64,000 bases of DNA, from the NCBI GenBank assembly GCA_017983795.1, contig JAGOAS010000002.1, positions 248,001-312,000 on the forward strand, written 5' to 3'. The notes under the pieces are model-generated. The model saw only the letters and a program-made list of their open reading frames with translations. It did no database searches and was not told the DNA's origin. Below, in pieces: positions 17,205 through 28,301 of the stretch. Position numbers and translations under genes: made by a program. The DNA comes from Piscinibacter sp. (GTDB lineage: Bacteria > Pseudomonadota > Gammaproteobacteria > Burkholderiales > Burkholderiaceae_C). Within the stretch, counting starts at the first letter, position 1, and every line of letters begins with the position of its first letter.

Positions 17205-19031
17205 ATGTCGTCGAACCCCAGCGCCGTGGCCGCGCCCCTTGCCCCCGCCGCCGAAGCGGCGCCCGCCTCGCGCAAGGTGCGCTCGCTGTCGGGCCTCGCC
17301 CCCTTCCTGCGCCCCTACCGGCGCCAGATCGCGCTGGCCGCGGTCTTTCTCGTGCTGGCGGCGCTGTCCACGCTGGTGCTGCCGGTCGCGCTCAAGTCGC
17401 TGATCGACCAAGGCATCGTCGCCGCCGACCCCGGCGAGCGCGTGATGGCGCTGCGCGGGCATTTCTTCGCGCTGTTCGGCGTCGGCGCTGCGCTCGGCCT
17501 GTTCTCGGCGGCGCGCTTCTACATGGTCACCTGGCTGGGAGAGCGCGTCACCGCCGATCTGCGCAACGCGGTCTACGCCCACGTGCTGCGCCAGAGCCCC
17601 GAGTTCTTCGAGACCACGCAGACCGGCGAGGTGCTCTCGCGCCTGACCACCGACACGACGCTGGTGCAGACGGTGGTGGGCTCCAGCCTGAGCATGGGCC
17701 TGCGCAACACGGTGATGGGCATCGGCGCGATGGCGATGCTGATCGTCACCAACCCCTACGTGATGTCGCAGGTGCTGGGCACGCTGGTGCTGGTGGTGCT
17801 GCCCAGCCTGTGGCTGGGCCGGCGCGTGCGCAAGCTCAGCCGCGCCAGCCAGGACCGCGTGGCCGATTCCAGCGCCATTGCCGCCGAGGTGCTCAATGCC
17901 GTGCCGGTGGTGCAGAGCTACGTGCAGGAGGCGCGCGAGGCGCAGCGCTTCGACGCCGCCACCGAGAGCGCCTTCGAGACGGCGCGGCGCCGCACGCGCG
18001 TGCGCTCCTTCCTCGTCGCCTTCATCATCACCGCCACCTTCGGCGCGCTGCTGTGGGGCCTGTACCAGGGCACGCAGGCGGTGCTGGAAGGCAAGATGAG
18101 CGCCGGCCACCTGGCGCAGACGGTGGTGTACGTCACCATCCTGGTCAGCTCGGTGGCCGTGCTGTCGGAGGTCTACGGCGACCTGCTGCGCGCCGCCGGC
18201 GCCACCGAGCGCCTGATGGAACTGCTCGCCGCGAGCTCGAAGATCGCCTCGCCCGCCGCGCCGCGCGCGCTGCCGCCGACGCGCGGCGGCTCTGCGCTGG
18301 CGCTGCGCGGCGTGAGCTTCCGCTACCCCTCGCGGCCGCGCCATGCGGCGCTGGCCGAGGTCGAACTCGTGGTGCAGCCGGGCGAGACGGTGGCGATCGT
18401 CGGCCCCAGCGGCGCCGGCAAGAGCACAGTATTCCAGCTGCTGCTGCGCTTCTACGACGCCAGCGAAGGCGTGATCGAGGTCGACGGCGTGCCGGTGCGC
18501 GAAGCCTCGCTGGAGGCGCTGCGCCAGCGCATCGGCATCGTTCCGCAGGACAGCGTGATCTTCTCGGCCAACGCGATGGAGAACATCCGCTACGGCCGCC
18601 CCGAGGCGAGCGACGACGAGGTGATCGCCGCCGCGAAGGCCGCCTTCGCGCACGACTTCATCAGCGCGCTGCCCGAGGGCTACGCCACCTTCCTGGGCGA
18701 GCGCGGCGTGCGCCTGTCGGGCGGACAGAAGCAGCGCATCGCCATCGCCCGCGCGATGCTGAAGAACCCGCCGCTGCTGCTGCTCGACGAGGCCACCAGC
18801 GCGCTCGATGCCGAGAGCGAGCGCATGGTGCAGGCGGCGCTCGAGTCGGCGATGAAGGACCGCACCACGCTGGTCATCGCGCACCGCCTGGCCACCGTGC
18901 AACGCGCCGACCGCATCGTGGTGATGGAAGCCGGCCGCATCGTCGAGAGCGGCACGCATGCGCAGCTCTCCGACGCCGGCGGCCTGTACGCGCGCCTCGC
19001 GGCGCTGCAGTTCGACCAGGATCAAGGTTGA
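17205..19031 (+). CDS. ABC exporter, fused permease-ATPase (MsbA-like)
   Basis: The 608-residue half-transporter has six TM helices (about 45-330) and a C-terminal ATPase. Walker A is GPSGAGKST, the Q-loop is IVPQDSVIF, the signature is LSGGQKQRIAIARAML, Walker B is LLLLDEATSALDAESE and the switch His is VIAHRLATV. It acts as a homodimer exporting lipids or drugs; substrate choice cannot be settled from sequence. It is transcribed divergently from the marR operon. A -10-like TAGACT (17193-17198) lies only 6 nt before the ATG, so the mRNA may be leaderless. Confidence 0.9.
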   Translation: MSSNPSAVAAPLAPAAEAAPASRKVRSLSGLAPFLRPYRRQIALAAVFLVLAALSTLVLPVALKSLIDQGIVAADPGERVMALRGHFFALFGVGAALGLFSAARFYMVTWLGERVTADLRNAVYAHVLRQSPEFFETTQTGEVLSRLTTDTTLVQTVVGSSLSMGLRNTVMGIGAMAMLIVTNPYVMSQVLGTLVLVVLPSLWLGRRVRKLSRASQDRVADSSAIAAEVLNAVPVVQSYVQEAREAQRFDAATESAFETARRRTRVRSFLVAFIITATFGALLWGLYQGTQAVLEGKMSAGHLAQTVVYVTILVSSVAVLSEVYGDLLRAAGATERLMELLAASSKIASPAAPRALPPTRGGSALALRGVSFRYPSRPRHAALAEVELVVQPGETVAIVGPSGAGKSTVFQLLLRFYDASEGVIEVDGVPVREASLEALRQRIGIVPQDSVIFSANAMENIRYGRPEASDDEVIAAAKAAFAHDFISALPEGYATFLGERGVRLSGGQKQRIAIARAMLKNPPLLLLDEATSALDAESERMVQAALESAMKDRTTLVIAHRLATVQRADRIVVMEAGRIVESGTHAQLSDAGGLYARLAALQFDQDQG

Positions 19032-19147
19032 ACCAGGTGCTGATACAGGCGGATACGCGCGGCAGTCCGCGCGGCCCGAACTCCGCGCGTTGCTGCAGGT
19101 CGAAGGCCTGCGGCGCCAGCCGCGTCAAACCCGAGAAGGAGAACAGC

Positions 19148-19810
19148 ATGAAGAACACTTCGCTTCGCACCCCCACCCTCGCCGCTCTGGCCGCCGCCGC
19201 GCTGCTGGCCGGCTGCGCCACCGAGATGAGCGAGCGCCAGAAGGGCACGGCCACCGGCGCGGCCATCGGCGCCGTGGTCGGCGGCGTGCTGAGCTCGGCC
19301 ACCGGCGGCAAGGCCGGCACCGGCGCGGTGGTGGGCGGCGCGGTCGGCGCGGTGGCCGGCAACCTGTGGTCCAAGCGCATGGAAGAGAAGCGCGCCGCCA
19401 TGGAGAAGGCCACCCAGGGCACCGGCATCGGCGTCGAGCGCACCGCGCAGAACGAGCTGAAGGTCAACGTGCCGAGCGATTTCTCCTTCGACGTCGGCCG
19501 CTCGGCGATCAAGCCCGAGATGCGCCCGGTGCTCGACCAGTTCGCGCAGGGGCTGGATCCGGCCATGCGCGTGCGCATCGTCGGCCACACCGACAGCACC
19601 GGCAGCGACGCGATCAACAACCCGCTCTCGCTCGACCGCGCGCACAGCGTGCGCGACTACCTGGCCGGCCGCGGCGTGGCGCCGACGCGCGTCGAGACCG
19701 AAGGCCACGGCTCGCGCGAGCCGGTGGCCGACAACGGCAGCGAGGCCGGCCGGGCGCAGAACCGCCGCGTCGAGATCCTGCTGCGCGAGCCGGCACCGGC
19801 GCAGAGCTGA
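19148..19810 (+). CDS. OmpA-family outer membrane lipoprotein with glycine-zipper segment
   Basis: The product has 220 residues. The lipoprotein signal ends LLAGC (Cys23). Residues about 35-75 form a Gly/Ala/Val-rich glycine zipper (GAAIGAVVGGVLSSATGG). The C-terminal OmpA/Pal peptidoglycan-binding domain includes FDVGRSAIKPEMRPVLDQFA, IVGHTDSTGSD, NPLSLDRAHSVRDYL and AGRAQNRRVEILL. It probably ties the outer membrane to peptidoglycan, like YiaD. ATG 19148 has an AAGGAG ribosome site a few bases upstream. The 116-bp gap before it holds no recognisable signal. Confidence 0.92.
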   Translation: MKNTSLRTPTLAALAAAALLAGCATEMSERQKGTATGAAIGAVVGGVLSSATGGKAGTGAVVGGAVGAVAGNLWSKRMEEKRAAMEKATQGTGIGVERTAQNELKVNVPSDFSFDVGRSAIKPEMRPVLDQFAQGLDPAMRVRIVGHTDSTGSDAINNPLSLDRAHSVRDYLAGRGVAPTRVETEGHGSREPVADNGSEAGRAQNRRVEILLREPAPAQS

Positions 19811-19826
19811 GCTGAGGCGGCGCACC

Positions 19827-19832
19827 TAGAAT
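19827..19832 (+). promoter_or_regulatory. -10-like TAGAAT box of thyA
   Basis: TAGAAT ends 7 nt before the thyA ATG, so a transcript starting at the usual distance would be leaderless or nearly so. No good -35 hexamer is visible 16-18 nt upstream. Similar boxes precede several other genes in the window. Confidence 0.35.
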
Positions 19833-19839
19833 CCGGGCG

Positions 19840-20664
19840 ATGCAGAACATCGCGACGCCTCGCCCGGCCCGTTCCCAGTACGAGGACTTCATGCGCCATG
19901 TCTACGCGCATGGCGTGGCGAAGTCCGACCGCACCGGCACCGGCACGCGCAGCGTATTCGGCCACCAGATGCGCTTCGATTTGCGCGAAGGCTTCCCGCT
20001 GGTCACCACCAAGAAGGTGCACCTGAAGTCCATCATCCTGGAACTGCTGTGGTTCCTGCGCGGCGACGGCAACGCGAAGTGGCTGCAGGAGCGCGGCGTG
20101 ACGATCTGGGACGAATGGGCCAAACCCGACGGCGACCTCGGCCCGGTCTACGGCGTGCAGTGGCGCAGCTGGCCGACGCCCGACGGCGGCCACATCGACC
20201 AGATCGCCGAGGTCGTGAAGCAGCTGCAGACCAACCCCGACTCGCGCCGCATCATCGTCAGCGCCTGGAACGTGGCCGATCTGCCGAAGATGGCGCTGAT
20301 GCCCTGCCACGCGTTCTTCCAGTTCTACGTGGCGGAGGGCAGGCTCTCCTGCCAGCTCTACCAGCGCAGCGCCGATATCTTCCTCGGCGTGCCCTTCAAC
20401 ATCGCCAGCTACGCGCTGCTGACGCACATGCTGGCGCAGCAGTGCGAACTCGAGGTCGGCGACTTCATCTGGACCGGCGGCGACTGCCACATCTACAGCA
20501 ACCACTTCGAGCAGGTGGAGCAGCAGCTCGCGCGCACGCCCTACCCCTATCCGCTGCTGAACATCAAGCGCCGGCCGGCCTCGATCTTCGACTACGCCTA
20601 CGAGGATTTCGAGGTGCTCGAGTACCAGCACCATCCGGCCATCAAGGCGCCGGTGGCGGTCTGA
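19840..20664 (+). CDS. thyA: thymidylate synthase
   Basis: This 274-residue ThyA converts dUMP to dTMP using methylene-tetrahydrofolate. It matches the E. coli enzyme almost block for block: [66 protein letters not shown], the catalytic cysteine C156 in [30 protein letters not shown] and [13 protein letters not shown]. The length is that of the short ThyA class plus about 10 N-terminal residues. folA, its usual neighbour, is not adjacent here. No Shine-Dalgarno is visible. Confidence 0.97.
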   Translation: MQNIATPRPARSQYEDFMRHVYAHGVAKSDRTGTGTRSVFGHQMRFDLREGFPLVTTKKVHLKSIILELLWFLRGDGNAKWLQERGVTIWDEWAKPDGDLGPVYGVQWRSWPTPDGGHIDQIAEVVKQLQTNPDSRRIIVSAWNVADLPKMALMPCHAFFQFYVAEGRLSCQLYQRSADIFLGVPFNIASYALLTHMLAQQCELEVGDFIWTGGDCHIYSNHFEQVEQQLARTPYPYPLLNIKRRPASIFDYAYEDFEVLEYQHHPAIKAPVAV

Positions 20665-20671
20665 GCAGGTT

Positions 20672-21697
20672 TCACTCGCGCTTGAGCCAGAGGTCGGCGA
20701 TCACCGGCCGGTGAGCCGAGGCCTCGGCCCCGCCGACGAAACTGTCGCGCACGCCGATCTGCGCGCTGACCATGACATGGTCGATGCGCAGGAACGAGAG
20801 GTGCGGGCGCAGCGAGTGGCCGTAGCTGAAGCCGTAGCCCAGCCCGGCCGCCGCGAAGCTGTCGCGCAGGCCGGCCTCGCGCAGGCGTGCGATCACCGGC
20901 GACGAATCCGGCGCGTTCAGGTCACCGGCCAGCACCAGCGGGCGCGGGTGCCCGGCGAGATCCTGCGCGAGCCGGCGCGCCTGGATCAGCCGCATCGCGA
21001 AGTTCTCGCGCCACTCGGCGAGCCCGCCAAGGCGCTCATGGCGCGTCGCGTTCAGGCCTTCGCGCGGCGAAAGCAGGTGCGCGGTGGCGAGGCCGAACTC
21101 GACGCCGTGGGCAGCGATCGTGCAGGTCACGTAGTGGTGGCCCTCGCCGGGGAAGGAGATGTCGCCCGAGCGGCAGTCGCGCATCGGGAAGCGGCTCGCG
21201 ATGACGTACTGGCCGGAGAGGTACAGCTGCCGCTTGCCCAGCGCCGCCTTGATCGGATCGGGAAGCGATTCCGCTGTGTTGGCGAAGTTGGCGTCCTGCA
21301 TGGCGATGACGTCCGCGTCGTGCAGGGCGATCTCCCAGGCGAGGCGGCCGAAGCCGTCGGGCTTGTTGTCGGCCTCGTAGGCCTTCACGTTGAAGCTCAT
21401 CAGGCGCAGCGGCGCACGGCCCGACGCCTCGCCGCGATGCACGTGCAGATCCATGATCGGAACCAGCACGACAGGCAGCATGGCCAGCGCCGCCAGGCGC
21501 CAGCGCCAGCCCGAGGGCCAGGCCAGCAGCACGCCCAGCAGCGCCAGCGCGAGAAACACCGGGTACGGCAGGTAGCGCGCGAGTTCGATCCACCAGGTCG
21601 ATTCGGTGCCGAAGGCGAAGCCCGCCCACGCGAGCACCACCGTGAGCATGCACAGCGCGCTGAGCAGTCTTGCGGCGAGCGTGGCGATTCGCGTCAC
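20672..21697 (-). CDS. membrane-anchored endonuclease/exonuclease/phosphatase-fold protein
   Basis: The product has 341 residues. Two or three TM helices (about 10-85) precede an EEP catalytic domain with LRLMSFNVKAYE (catalytic Asn), VIAMQDANF, PLVLAGDLNAPDSSPV, RIDHVMVSAQ and the terminal SAHRPVIADL (HRPV catalytic His). The acidic residue normally Glu in the QE motif is replaced by Asp (MQD). Substrates of this exported-facing EEP group (lipid, phosphoester or nucleic acid) are unknown. The GTG start at 21697 lies just after the GNAT gene stop (3-nt gap), and the two probably share a transcript. It is convergent with thyA. Confidence 0.8.
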   Translation of the reverse strand: MTRIATLAARLLSALCMLTVVLAWAGFAFGTESTWWIELARYLPYPVFLALALLGVLLAWPSGWRWRLAALAMLPVVLVPIMDLHVHRGEASGRAPLRLMSFNVKAYEADNKPDGFGRLAWEIALHDADVIAMQDANFANTAESLPDPIKAALGKRQLYLSGQYVIASRFPMRDCRSGDISFPGEGHHYVTCTIAAHGVEFGLATAHLLSPREGLNATRHERLGGLAEWRENFAMRLIQARRLAQDLAGHPRPLVLAGDLNAPDSSPVIARLREAGLRDSFAAAGLGYGFSYGHSLRPHLSFLRIDHVMVSAQIGVRDSFVGGAEASAHRPVIADLWLKRE

Positions 21698-21700
21698 GGT

Positions 21701-22231
21701 TCAGCCGTCCACCGGATTCGCCGGCGTGTCCAGCAGCAGCTGGTAGAAGGCCAGGTCCAGCCAGCGGCCGAACTTGAAGCCCACCTGCGGCAGCGTGCCG
21801 ACGTGCTTGAAGCCCAGGCGCTCGTGCAGCGCGATGCTTCCCGCGTTGGTGGCGTCGATGCCGCCCATCATGGCGTGCACGTCGTTCTGGCGCGCCGCCG
21901 CGATGAGCGAGCGCATGACCTGCAGACCGAGGCCGCGGCCACGATGGTCCTTGTGCACGTACACCGAATGTTCGACCGTGTACTTGTACGCCGGCCACGC
22001 GCGGAAGCTGCCATAGCTGCCGAAGGCCAGCAGCGTTCCGTCCGGGTCCTCGATGCCGATCACCGGGAAGTTGCCCTTCGTCTTGGCCTCGAACCAGGGC
22101 CCCATGCTCTCGGGCGCGCGCGGCTTGTAGTCGTACAGCGCCGTGGAGTTGAGGATCGCCTCGTTGAAGATGTCGAGGATGGCAAGTGCGTGCTTCTCGT
22201 GCGTGCAGTGAACCTGGGTCGGCGCGGTCAT
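21701..22231 (-). CDS. GNAT-family N-acetyltransferase (phosphinothricin acetyltransferase-like)
   Basis: The 176-residue acetyltransferase has an N terminus resembling Pat/Bar/YncA proteins (ILDIFNEAILNSTALYDYKPR), the acetyl-CoA loop VHKDHRGRGLGLQVMRSLI, and MMGGIDATNAGSIALHERLGFKHVGTLPQVGFKFGRWLDL. Members acetylate small amines such as phosphinothricin or methionine sulfoximine and sulfone; the physiological substrate is uncertain. ATG 22231 follows an AGGAG ribosome site. The ssrA terminator lies immediately upstream on the same strand, so the gene needs its own promoter or read-through. Confidence 0.85.
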   Translation of the reverse strand: MTAPTQVHCTHEKHALAILDIFNEAILNSTALYDYKPRAPESMGPWFEAKTKGNFPVIGIEDPDGTLLAFGSYGSFRAWPAYKYTVEHSVYVHKDHRGRGLGLQVMRSLIAAARQNDVHAMMGGIDATNAGSIALHERLGFKHVGTLPQVGFKFGRWLDLAFYQLLLDTPANPVDG

Positions 22232-22261
22232 GGGGTTCTCCTCGAAATGCGCGAAGCGGGC

Positions 22262-22292
22262 AAAAAAAGAGCCAACCGGGAAAGGTTGGCTC
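22262..22292 (-). terminator. rho-independent terminator of ssrA
   Basis: On the minus strand the transcript reads GAGCCAACC-tttccc-GGTTGGCTC followed by a run of seven T. The 9-bp perfect stem and T-tract begin 7 nt after the CCA end of the tmRNA. It is the clearest intrinsic terminator in the window. Confidence 0.93.
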
Positions 22293-22298
22293 GTTGAT

Positions 22299-22658
22299 TG
22301 GTGGAGCTGGGGGGAATCGAACCCCCGTCCGCAAGCCATCGCTGGCCAGTTCTACATGCGTAGCCGTCTGATTTGAGTCTCGCGGGTCAGGTCGCGCAGC
22401 GGCACGCTACCTCACCCGCCAGTCACTTGGTCTCGCGCCGCACCGAGTGACCCGGTGCGATGCCAGCCGATGTGAATGACTTCTCAGCCCTTGCGGGCCC
22501 GGCCCATCGGCCAACCGTTGAGAAGCTCACCGGTGTTAAGCGGCGAGGGCGAAACGTTCGTCGTTCGCAGTTACTTTGTTCCAGTGGATTTACGAGCGTA
22601 CTGGTGCTCGGCATGCCCTGAACCAACTCCGCACCCACGTCGAAGCCAGGTCAGCCCC
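22299..22658 (-). ncRNA. ssrA: transfer-messenger RNA (tmRNA)
   Basis: The roughly 360-nt RNA starts GGGGCTGACCTGGCTTCGAC and ends with the tRNA-like T-arm GGTTCGATTCCCCCCAGCT plus CCACCA. The 5' GGGGCTGA and 3' AGCTCCA form the alanine acceptor stem. The internal reading frame encodes the tag ANDERFALAA (22536-22568). tmRNA with SmpB rescues stalled ribosomes and tags nascent peptides for proteolysis. The gene lies between gph and the GNAT gene on the same strand; its 5' end is 13 bp from the gph stop, so its promoter must overlap the 3' end of gph. Confidence 0.97.
22536..22568 (-). other. tmRNA proteolysis-tag reading frame (ANDERFALAA)
   Basis: GCG resume codon, then AAC GAC GAA CGT TTC GCC CTC GCC GCT and TAA encode A-N-D-E-R-F-A-L-A-A. 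This is the usual betaproteobacterial tag with the ALAA-type degradation signal, and it supports the taxonomic placement. Confidence 0.95.
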
Positions 22659-22671
22659 TGAAGCATGTAGT

Positions 22672-23337
22672 TTAGGGCAGAGCGAGCAGCTTCAAGAGCT
22701 CGCCCGGCGATTCGACGACGTGGTGCGCATCCCAGTCCGCGATGGCCTCGCCCTCGCCGAGGTAGCCCCAGGCGGCGGCCACGGTGAGCATGCCCGCGGC
22801 GCGGCCGGCCTGCACGTCGCGCAGGTCGTCGCCGACATAGACACACTCCGCCGGCGCTACACCCAGCCGCCGCGCCGCCTCCAGCAGCGGCGCCGGATGC
22901 GGCTTCGAATGCGGCGTGGTGTCGCCGCAGATCAGCGTGGCGGCCTCGCCGAGCAGCCCGAGCGCACGCACCAGCGGCTCGGAGAAGCGCGTCGCCTTGT
23001 TGGTGACGATGCCCCAGGGTCGGCCCGCGTCGCGCAGCGCGGCCAGCACCGGCCGCATCGCCGCGAAGACCTGCGTCTCGCGCGTCATGCGCGCCTCGTA
23101 GCGCTGCAAAAACTCGTCGCGCAGCGCTTCGAAGTCGGGGTGGCCCGGCTGCACCTGCAGCGCGCGGCCGAGCATGCCGCGCGCGCCGGAGCCGACCATG
23201 GGCCGGAAATGCGCCAGCGGCAACATCGGCAGGCCGCGCGCGGCGCGCATGTCGTTGCCGGCGCCGGCGAGGTCGGGGGCGGAGTCGATCAGCGTGCCGT
23301 CGAGATCGAACAGCACGGCGCGCACGGCCGCGGTCAT
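22672..23337 (-). CDS. gph: phosphoglycolate phosphatase (HAD superfamily)
   Basis: The 221-residue HAD hydrolase has motif [11 protein letters not shown], a helical cap, motif II IVTNK, motif III Lys in [11 protein letters not shown] and motif [14 protein letters not shown]. It removes phosphate from 2-phosphoglycolate produced by DNA repair or oxygenase side reactions. Placement directly after ubiG (4-nt ATGA overlap) is the conserved ubiG-gph arrangement of betaproteobacteria. Other HAD phosphatases look alike, but the context supports Gph. Confidence 0.92.
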   Translation of the reverse strand: MTAAVRAVLFDLDGTLIDSAPDLAGAGNDMRAARGLPMLPLAHFRPMVGSGARGMLGRALQVQPGHPDFEALRDEFLQRYEARMTRETQVFAAMRPVLAALRDAGRPWGIVTNKATRFSEPLVRALGLLGEAATLICGDTTPHSKPHPAPLLEAARRLGVAPAECVYVGDDLRDVQAGRAAGMLTVAAAWGYLGEGEAIADWDAHHVVESPGELLKLLALP

Positions 23338-24056
23338 GCTGCCTTCCGGCAGGCGATCAGGTAGTTGACGCTGGTGTCGGCCGACAAGCCGTAGCGGCGC
23401 GTGATCGGGTTGTAGTCGAGGCCGCGCGTCGCGGTGGCATCGAGGCCGGCATCACGGCACCAACCGACCAGTTCGCTCGGGCGGATGAAGCGGGCGTACT
23501 CGTGCGTGCCCTTGGGCAGCAGTTGCAGCACGTGCTCGGCGCCGACGATGGCGAACAGGAACGCCTTGGCGTTGCGGTTGATGGTCGAGAAGAACACCCA
23601 GCCGCCGGGCTTGACCAGGGTCGAGCAGGCACGCACCACCGACGCCGGATCGGGCACGTGCTCCAGCATCTCCATGCAGGTGACGACGTCGAAGGCCGCC
23701 GGCGACTCCGCCGCCAGCGCTTCGGCCGCCACCTCGCGGTAGCGCACCGACGCCGTGCCGGCCTCCATCGCGTGCAGCTGCGCCACCTTGAGCGGCTTGC
23801 TCGCCAGGTCGATGCCCAGCACGTTCGCGCCGCGCCGCGCCATCGAGTCGGAGAGGATGCCGCCGCCGCAGCCCACGTCGAGCACCTGCTTGCCGGCCAG
23901 CGGCACGAAGCCGGCGATCCAGTCCAGGCGCAGCGGGTTGATCTGGTGCAGCGGTCGGAACTCGCTCTCCGGATCCCACCAGCGGTGGGCCAGCTCGCTG
24001 AACTTGGCGAGTTCCTGAGGGTCGGCGTTGGTGGTGGTGGTCGTCGTCGTGGTCAT
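23334..24056 (-). CDS. ubiG: ubiquinone biosynthesis O-methyltransferase UbiG
   Basis: The 240-residue SAM-dependent methyltransferase shows [31 protein letters not shown], the SAM motif [33 protein letters not shown] and the C-terminal [22 protein letters not shown], all typical of UbiG. It performs both O-methylation steps of ubiquinone synthesis. The protein starts with a run of eight threonines ([10 protein letters not shown]) encoded by ACC/ACG repeats, a likely slippage tract; an alternative ATG lies 9 nt upstream at 24065. The 3' end overlaps gph by 4 nt. Confidence 0.95.
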   Translation of the reverse strand: MTTTTTTTTNADPQELAKFSELAHRWWDPESEFRPLHQINPLRLDWIAGFVPLAGKQVLDVGCGGGILSDSMARRGANVLGIDLASKPLKVAQLHAMEAGTASVRYREVAAEALAAESPAAFDVVTCMEMLEHVPDPASVVRACSTLVKPGGWVFFSTINRNAKAFLFAIVGAEHVLQLLPKGTHEYARFIRPSELVGWCRDAGLDATATRGLDYNPITRRYGLSADTSVNYLIACRKAA

Positions 24057-24090
24057 GGCGCGCATCGTAGCGAAGGACCGTCCAGAAACG

Positions 24091-24112
24091 AGAAACCCCG
24101 CCGAAGCGGGGT
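24091..24112 (-). terminator. intrinsic terminator of ompA
   Basis: The minus-strand RNA forms ACCCCGC-ttcg-GCGGGGT, a 7-bp stem closed by a C(UUCG)G-type tetraloop, followed by TTCTCGTTT. It lies 25 bp after the ompA stop and before ubiG, which is on the same strand. Confidence 0.85.
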
Positions 24113-24137
24113 CTCCTTGACTAGAAGGATCCGAGGA

Positions 24138-24812
24138 TCACTTCTTGGTGCGCGTACCGACGACCTCGATCTCGACGCGGCGGTTCTTCGCCTTGCCTTC
24201 CTTGGTCTTGTTGTCGGCGACGGGCTGCTTCTCGCCCTTGCCTTCGGTGTACACGCGGTTCTTCTCGACGCCCTTGCTCGTCAGGTAGTCCTTGACGGCT
24301 TCGGCGCGGCGCACCGACAGCTTCTGGTTGTAGGCGTCGGAGCCGTCGCTGTCGGTGTGGCCGACGGCGATGATGACTTCGAGGTTGATGCCGCCCATCT
24401 TGCTGGTCAGATCGTCCAGCTTGGCCTTGCCTTCGGGCTTGAGCACCGCCTTGTTGGTGTCGAAGAACGCGTCAGCGGCGAAGGTCACCTTCTCGCTGGT
24501 CGGGGCGGCCGGAGCCACCGGGGCGGGCTTCGGAGCCGGGGCCGGAGCGGCCGGGGCGGGCGCCGGGGCCGGGGCGGGCGCCGGGGCGGGCGCGGGCGCC
24601 GGAGGAGCCTTCTTGGGCGCGCCGTCGCACTCTTCCTTGGCGGTGGCCGGCGTCCAGTTGGCATCGCGCCAGCAGAGCTCGTTCGTGCCGTTCTTCCAGA
24701 CGGTGCCGGTGCTGTTGACCCAGTTGTCGACGTTCTGGGCGAACGCGCCAGAAGCCGAAGCAGCCAGGGCGGCGGTTGCGAAGAGCGAGGCCACCGTGTT
24801 CAGTTTCTTCAT
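24138..24812 (-). CDS. ompA: OmpA-family outer membrane protein with Pro-Ala linker
   Basis: The product has 224 residues. A signal peptide (about 1-25, ending ASGAFA) and a short N-terminal region with two Cys (NELCWRDANW and EECDG) precede a Pro-Ala linker of about 35 residues (repeating APAP). The C-terminal OmpA domain contains FDTNKAVLKPEGKAKLDDL, VGHTDSDGSDAYN, LSVRRAEAVKDYL and KAKNRRVEIEV. There is no beta-barrel domain, so it is the small OmpA type found beside gyrA in Burkholderiales. It binds peptidoglycan. ATG 24812 is preceded by an AGGAG. It is divergent from gyrA. Confidence 0.92.
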   Translation of the reverse strand: MKKLNTVASLFATAALAASASGAFAQNVDNWVNSTGTVWKNGTNELCWRDANWTPATAKEECDGAPKKAPPAPAPAPAPAPAPAPAPAAPAPAPKPAPVAPAAPTSEKVTFAADAFFDTNKAVLKPEGKAKLDDLTSKMGGINLEVIIAVGHTDSDGSDAYNQKLSVRRAEAVKDYLTSKGVEKNRVYTEGKGEKQPVADNKTKEGKAKNRRVEIEVVGTRTKK

Positions 24813-25010
24813 GATTCTCCTCTCGAGGGAATTAGCAGTAGGTCTGCAATGACGTCCGACCCGGGTTCGGATGCTGCTGGCAAACCCTCGTTTCCGAGGG
24901 TCAACCACCGCGCGGCATTGTGCCATAGCGGTTTCGGCAGGCAGGATTTTGGCCAGCGTGGCGGCACTCCTGCGGGCCGATGTTGCTCTGCTGCGACAAG
25001 CCGCGGGAAC

Positions 25011-25016
25011 TAGAAT
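25011..25016 (+). promoter_or_regulatory. -10-like TAGAAT box upstream of gyrA
   Basis: TAGAAT lies 70 nt before the gyrA ATG within the 274-bp ompA-gyrA divergent region. No convincing -35 is seen at 16-18 nt. The rest of the gap contains a CCCTCG-tttc-CGAGGG hairpin at 24885-24900, which would lie in the ompA leader if transcription starts beyond it. Confidence 0.35.
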
Positions 25017-25086
25017 CGCGTGTTTCGCATGGCGCTGCCGCGCCCTGTGTGTCCCTGCGCTTGACCGAGCCCGCTCGCCTTCCCGC

Positions 25087-27692
<2,606 letters not shown>

Positions 27693-27693
<1 letters not shown>

Positions 27694-28280
27694 TGCGCAA
27701 GTTGATCGTCCTGGCGCTGGTCGCCGGCGCCTCGCTGGCGCATGCGCAGGGCAGTTCGAAGAAGGAACTGGTGGCCCGCCTGCTGCAGCTGCAGCAGCCC
27801 AGCATCGAGGCGCTGGCGCGCAACATCGTCGAACGCCCGGCGGTGCAGATGATGCAATCCGCCGGCGCGGCCATGCAGGCGCAGGTGCCGCCGAGCAAGC
27901 GCGACGCGGTGGCCAAGTCGGTCGACGCCGACATCCGCAAGTTCGTCGACGAAGCCTCGCCGCTGCTGGCCGAGCGCGCCGTCAAGCTCGCGCCCTCGGT
28001 CTACGGCGTGCAGATGGAAGAGCGCTTCAGCGAAGACGAGCTCAAGCAGCTGATCGCCTGGCTCGAATCGCCCGTCAACAAGAAATTCCAGCAGCAGTTG
28101 CCCGAGCTGCAGAACGGCTTCGCGCAAAAGCTGATCGGCGAAGCCGGCCCGCTGCTCGAGCCGCGCCTCAAGACGCTGCAAGGCAAGCTGCAGGCCACGC
28201 TCAACGCGGCCGCCGCGCCGGCCGCCGCGGCGTCGGCACCGAAGGGAGCACCTTCCCCCGCCAAGGCCGCATCCAAGTGA
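27693..28280 (+). CDS. DUF2059-domain exported protein
   Basis: The 195-residue product has a signal peptide (IVLALVAGASLAHAQG) and a helical DUF2059-like body (FVDEASPLLAERAVKLAPSVYG, then LKQLIAWLESPVNKKFQQQLPELQNGF). The tail is Ala/Pro/Lys-rich (about 170-195). The function of this family is unknown. The start overlaps the gyrA stop by one base, so it is translationally linked. A comparable gene sits between gyrA and serC or pheA in many Burkholderiales; serC itself is absent here. Confidence 0.82.
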
Positions 28281-28301
28281 TGCGACAATTTGCGGCACGC
28301 C

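Noticed and set aside
22299-22380. A tRNA-like 3' end with CCA (possible tRNA gene)
   Set aside because: The full acceptor stem and internal tag frame show this is the tRNA-like part of tmRNA, not a separate tRNA.
24528-24605. GC-rich tandem repeat (CCGGGGCGGGCG type)
   Set aside because: It encodes the Pro-Ala linker of OmpA in frame; low-complexity coding rather than an independent repeat element.
25011-25016. Full sigma-70 promoter for gyrA
   Set aside because: No acceptable -35 hexamer at 16-18 nt from TAGAAT; only the -10-like box is reported.
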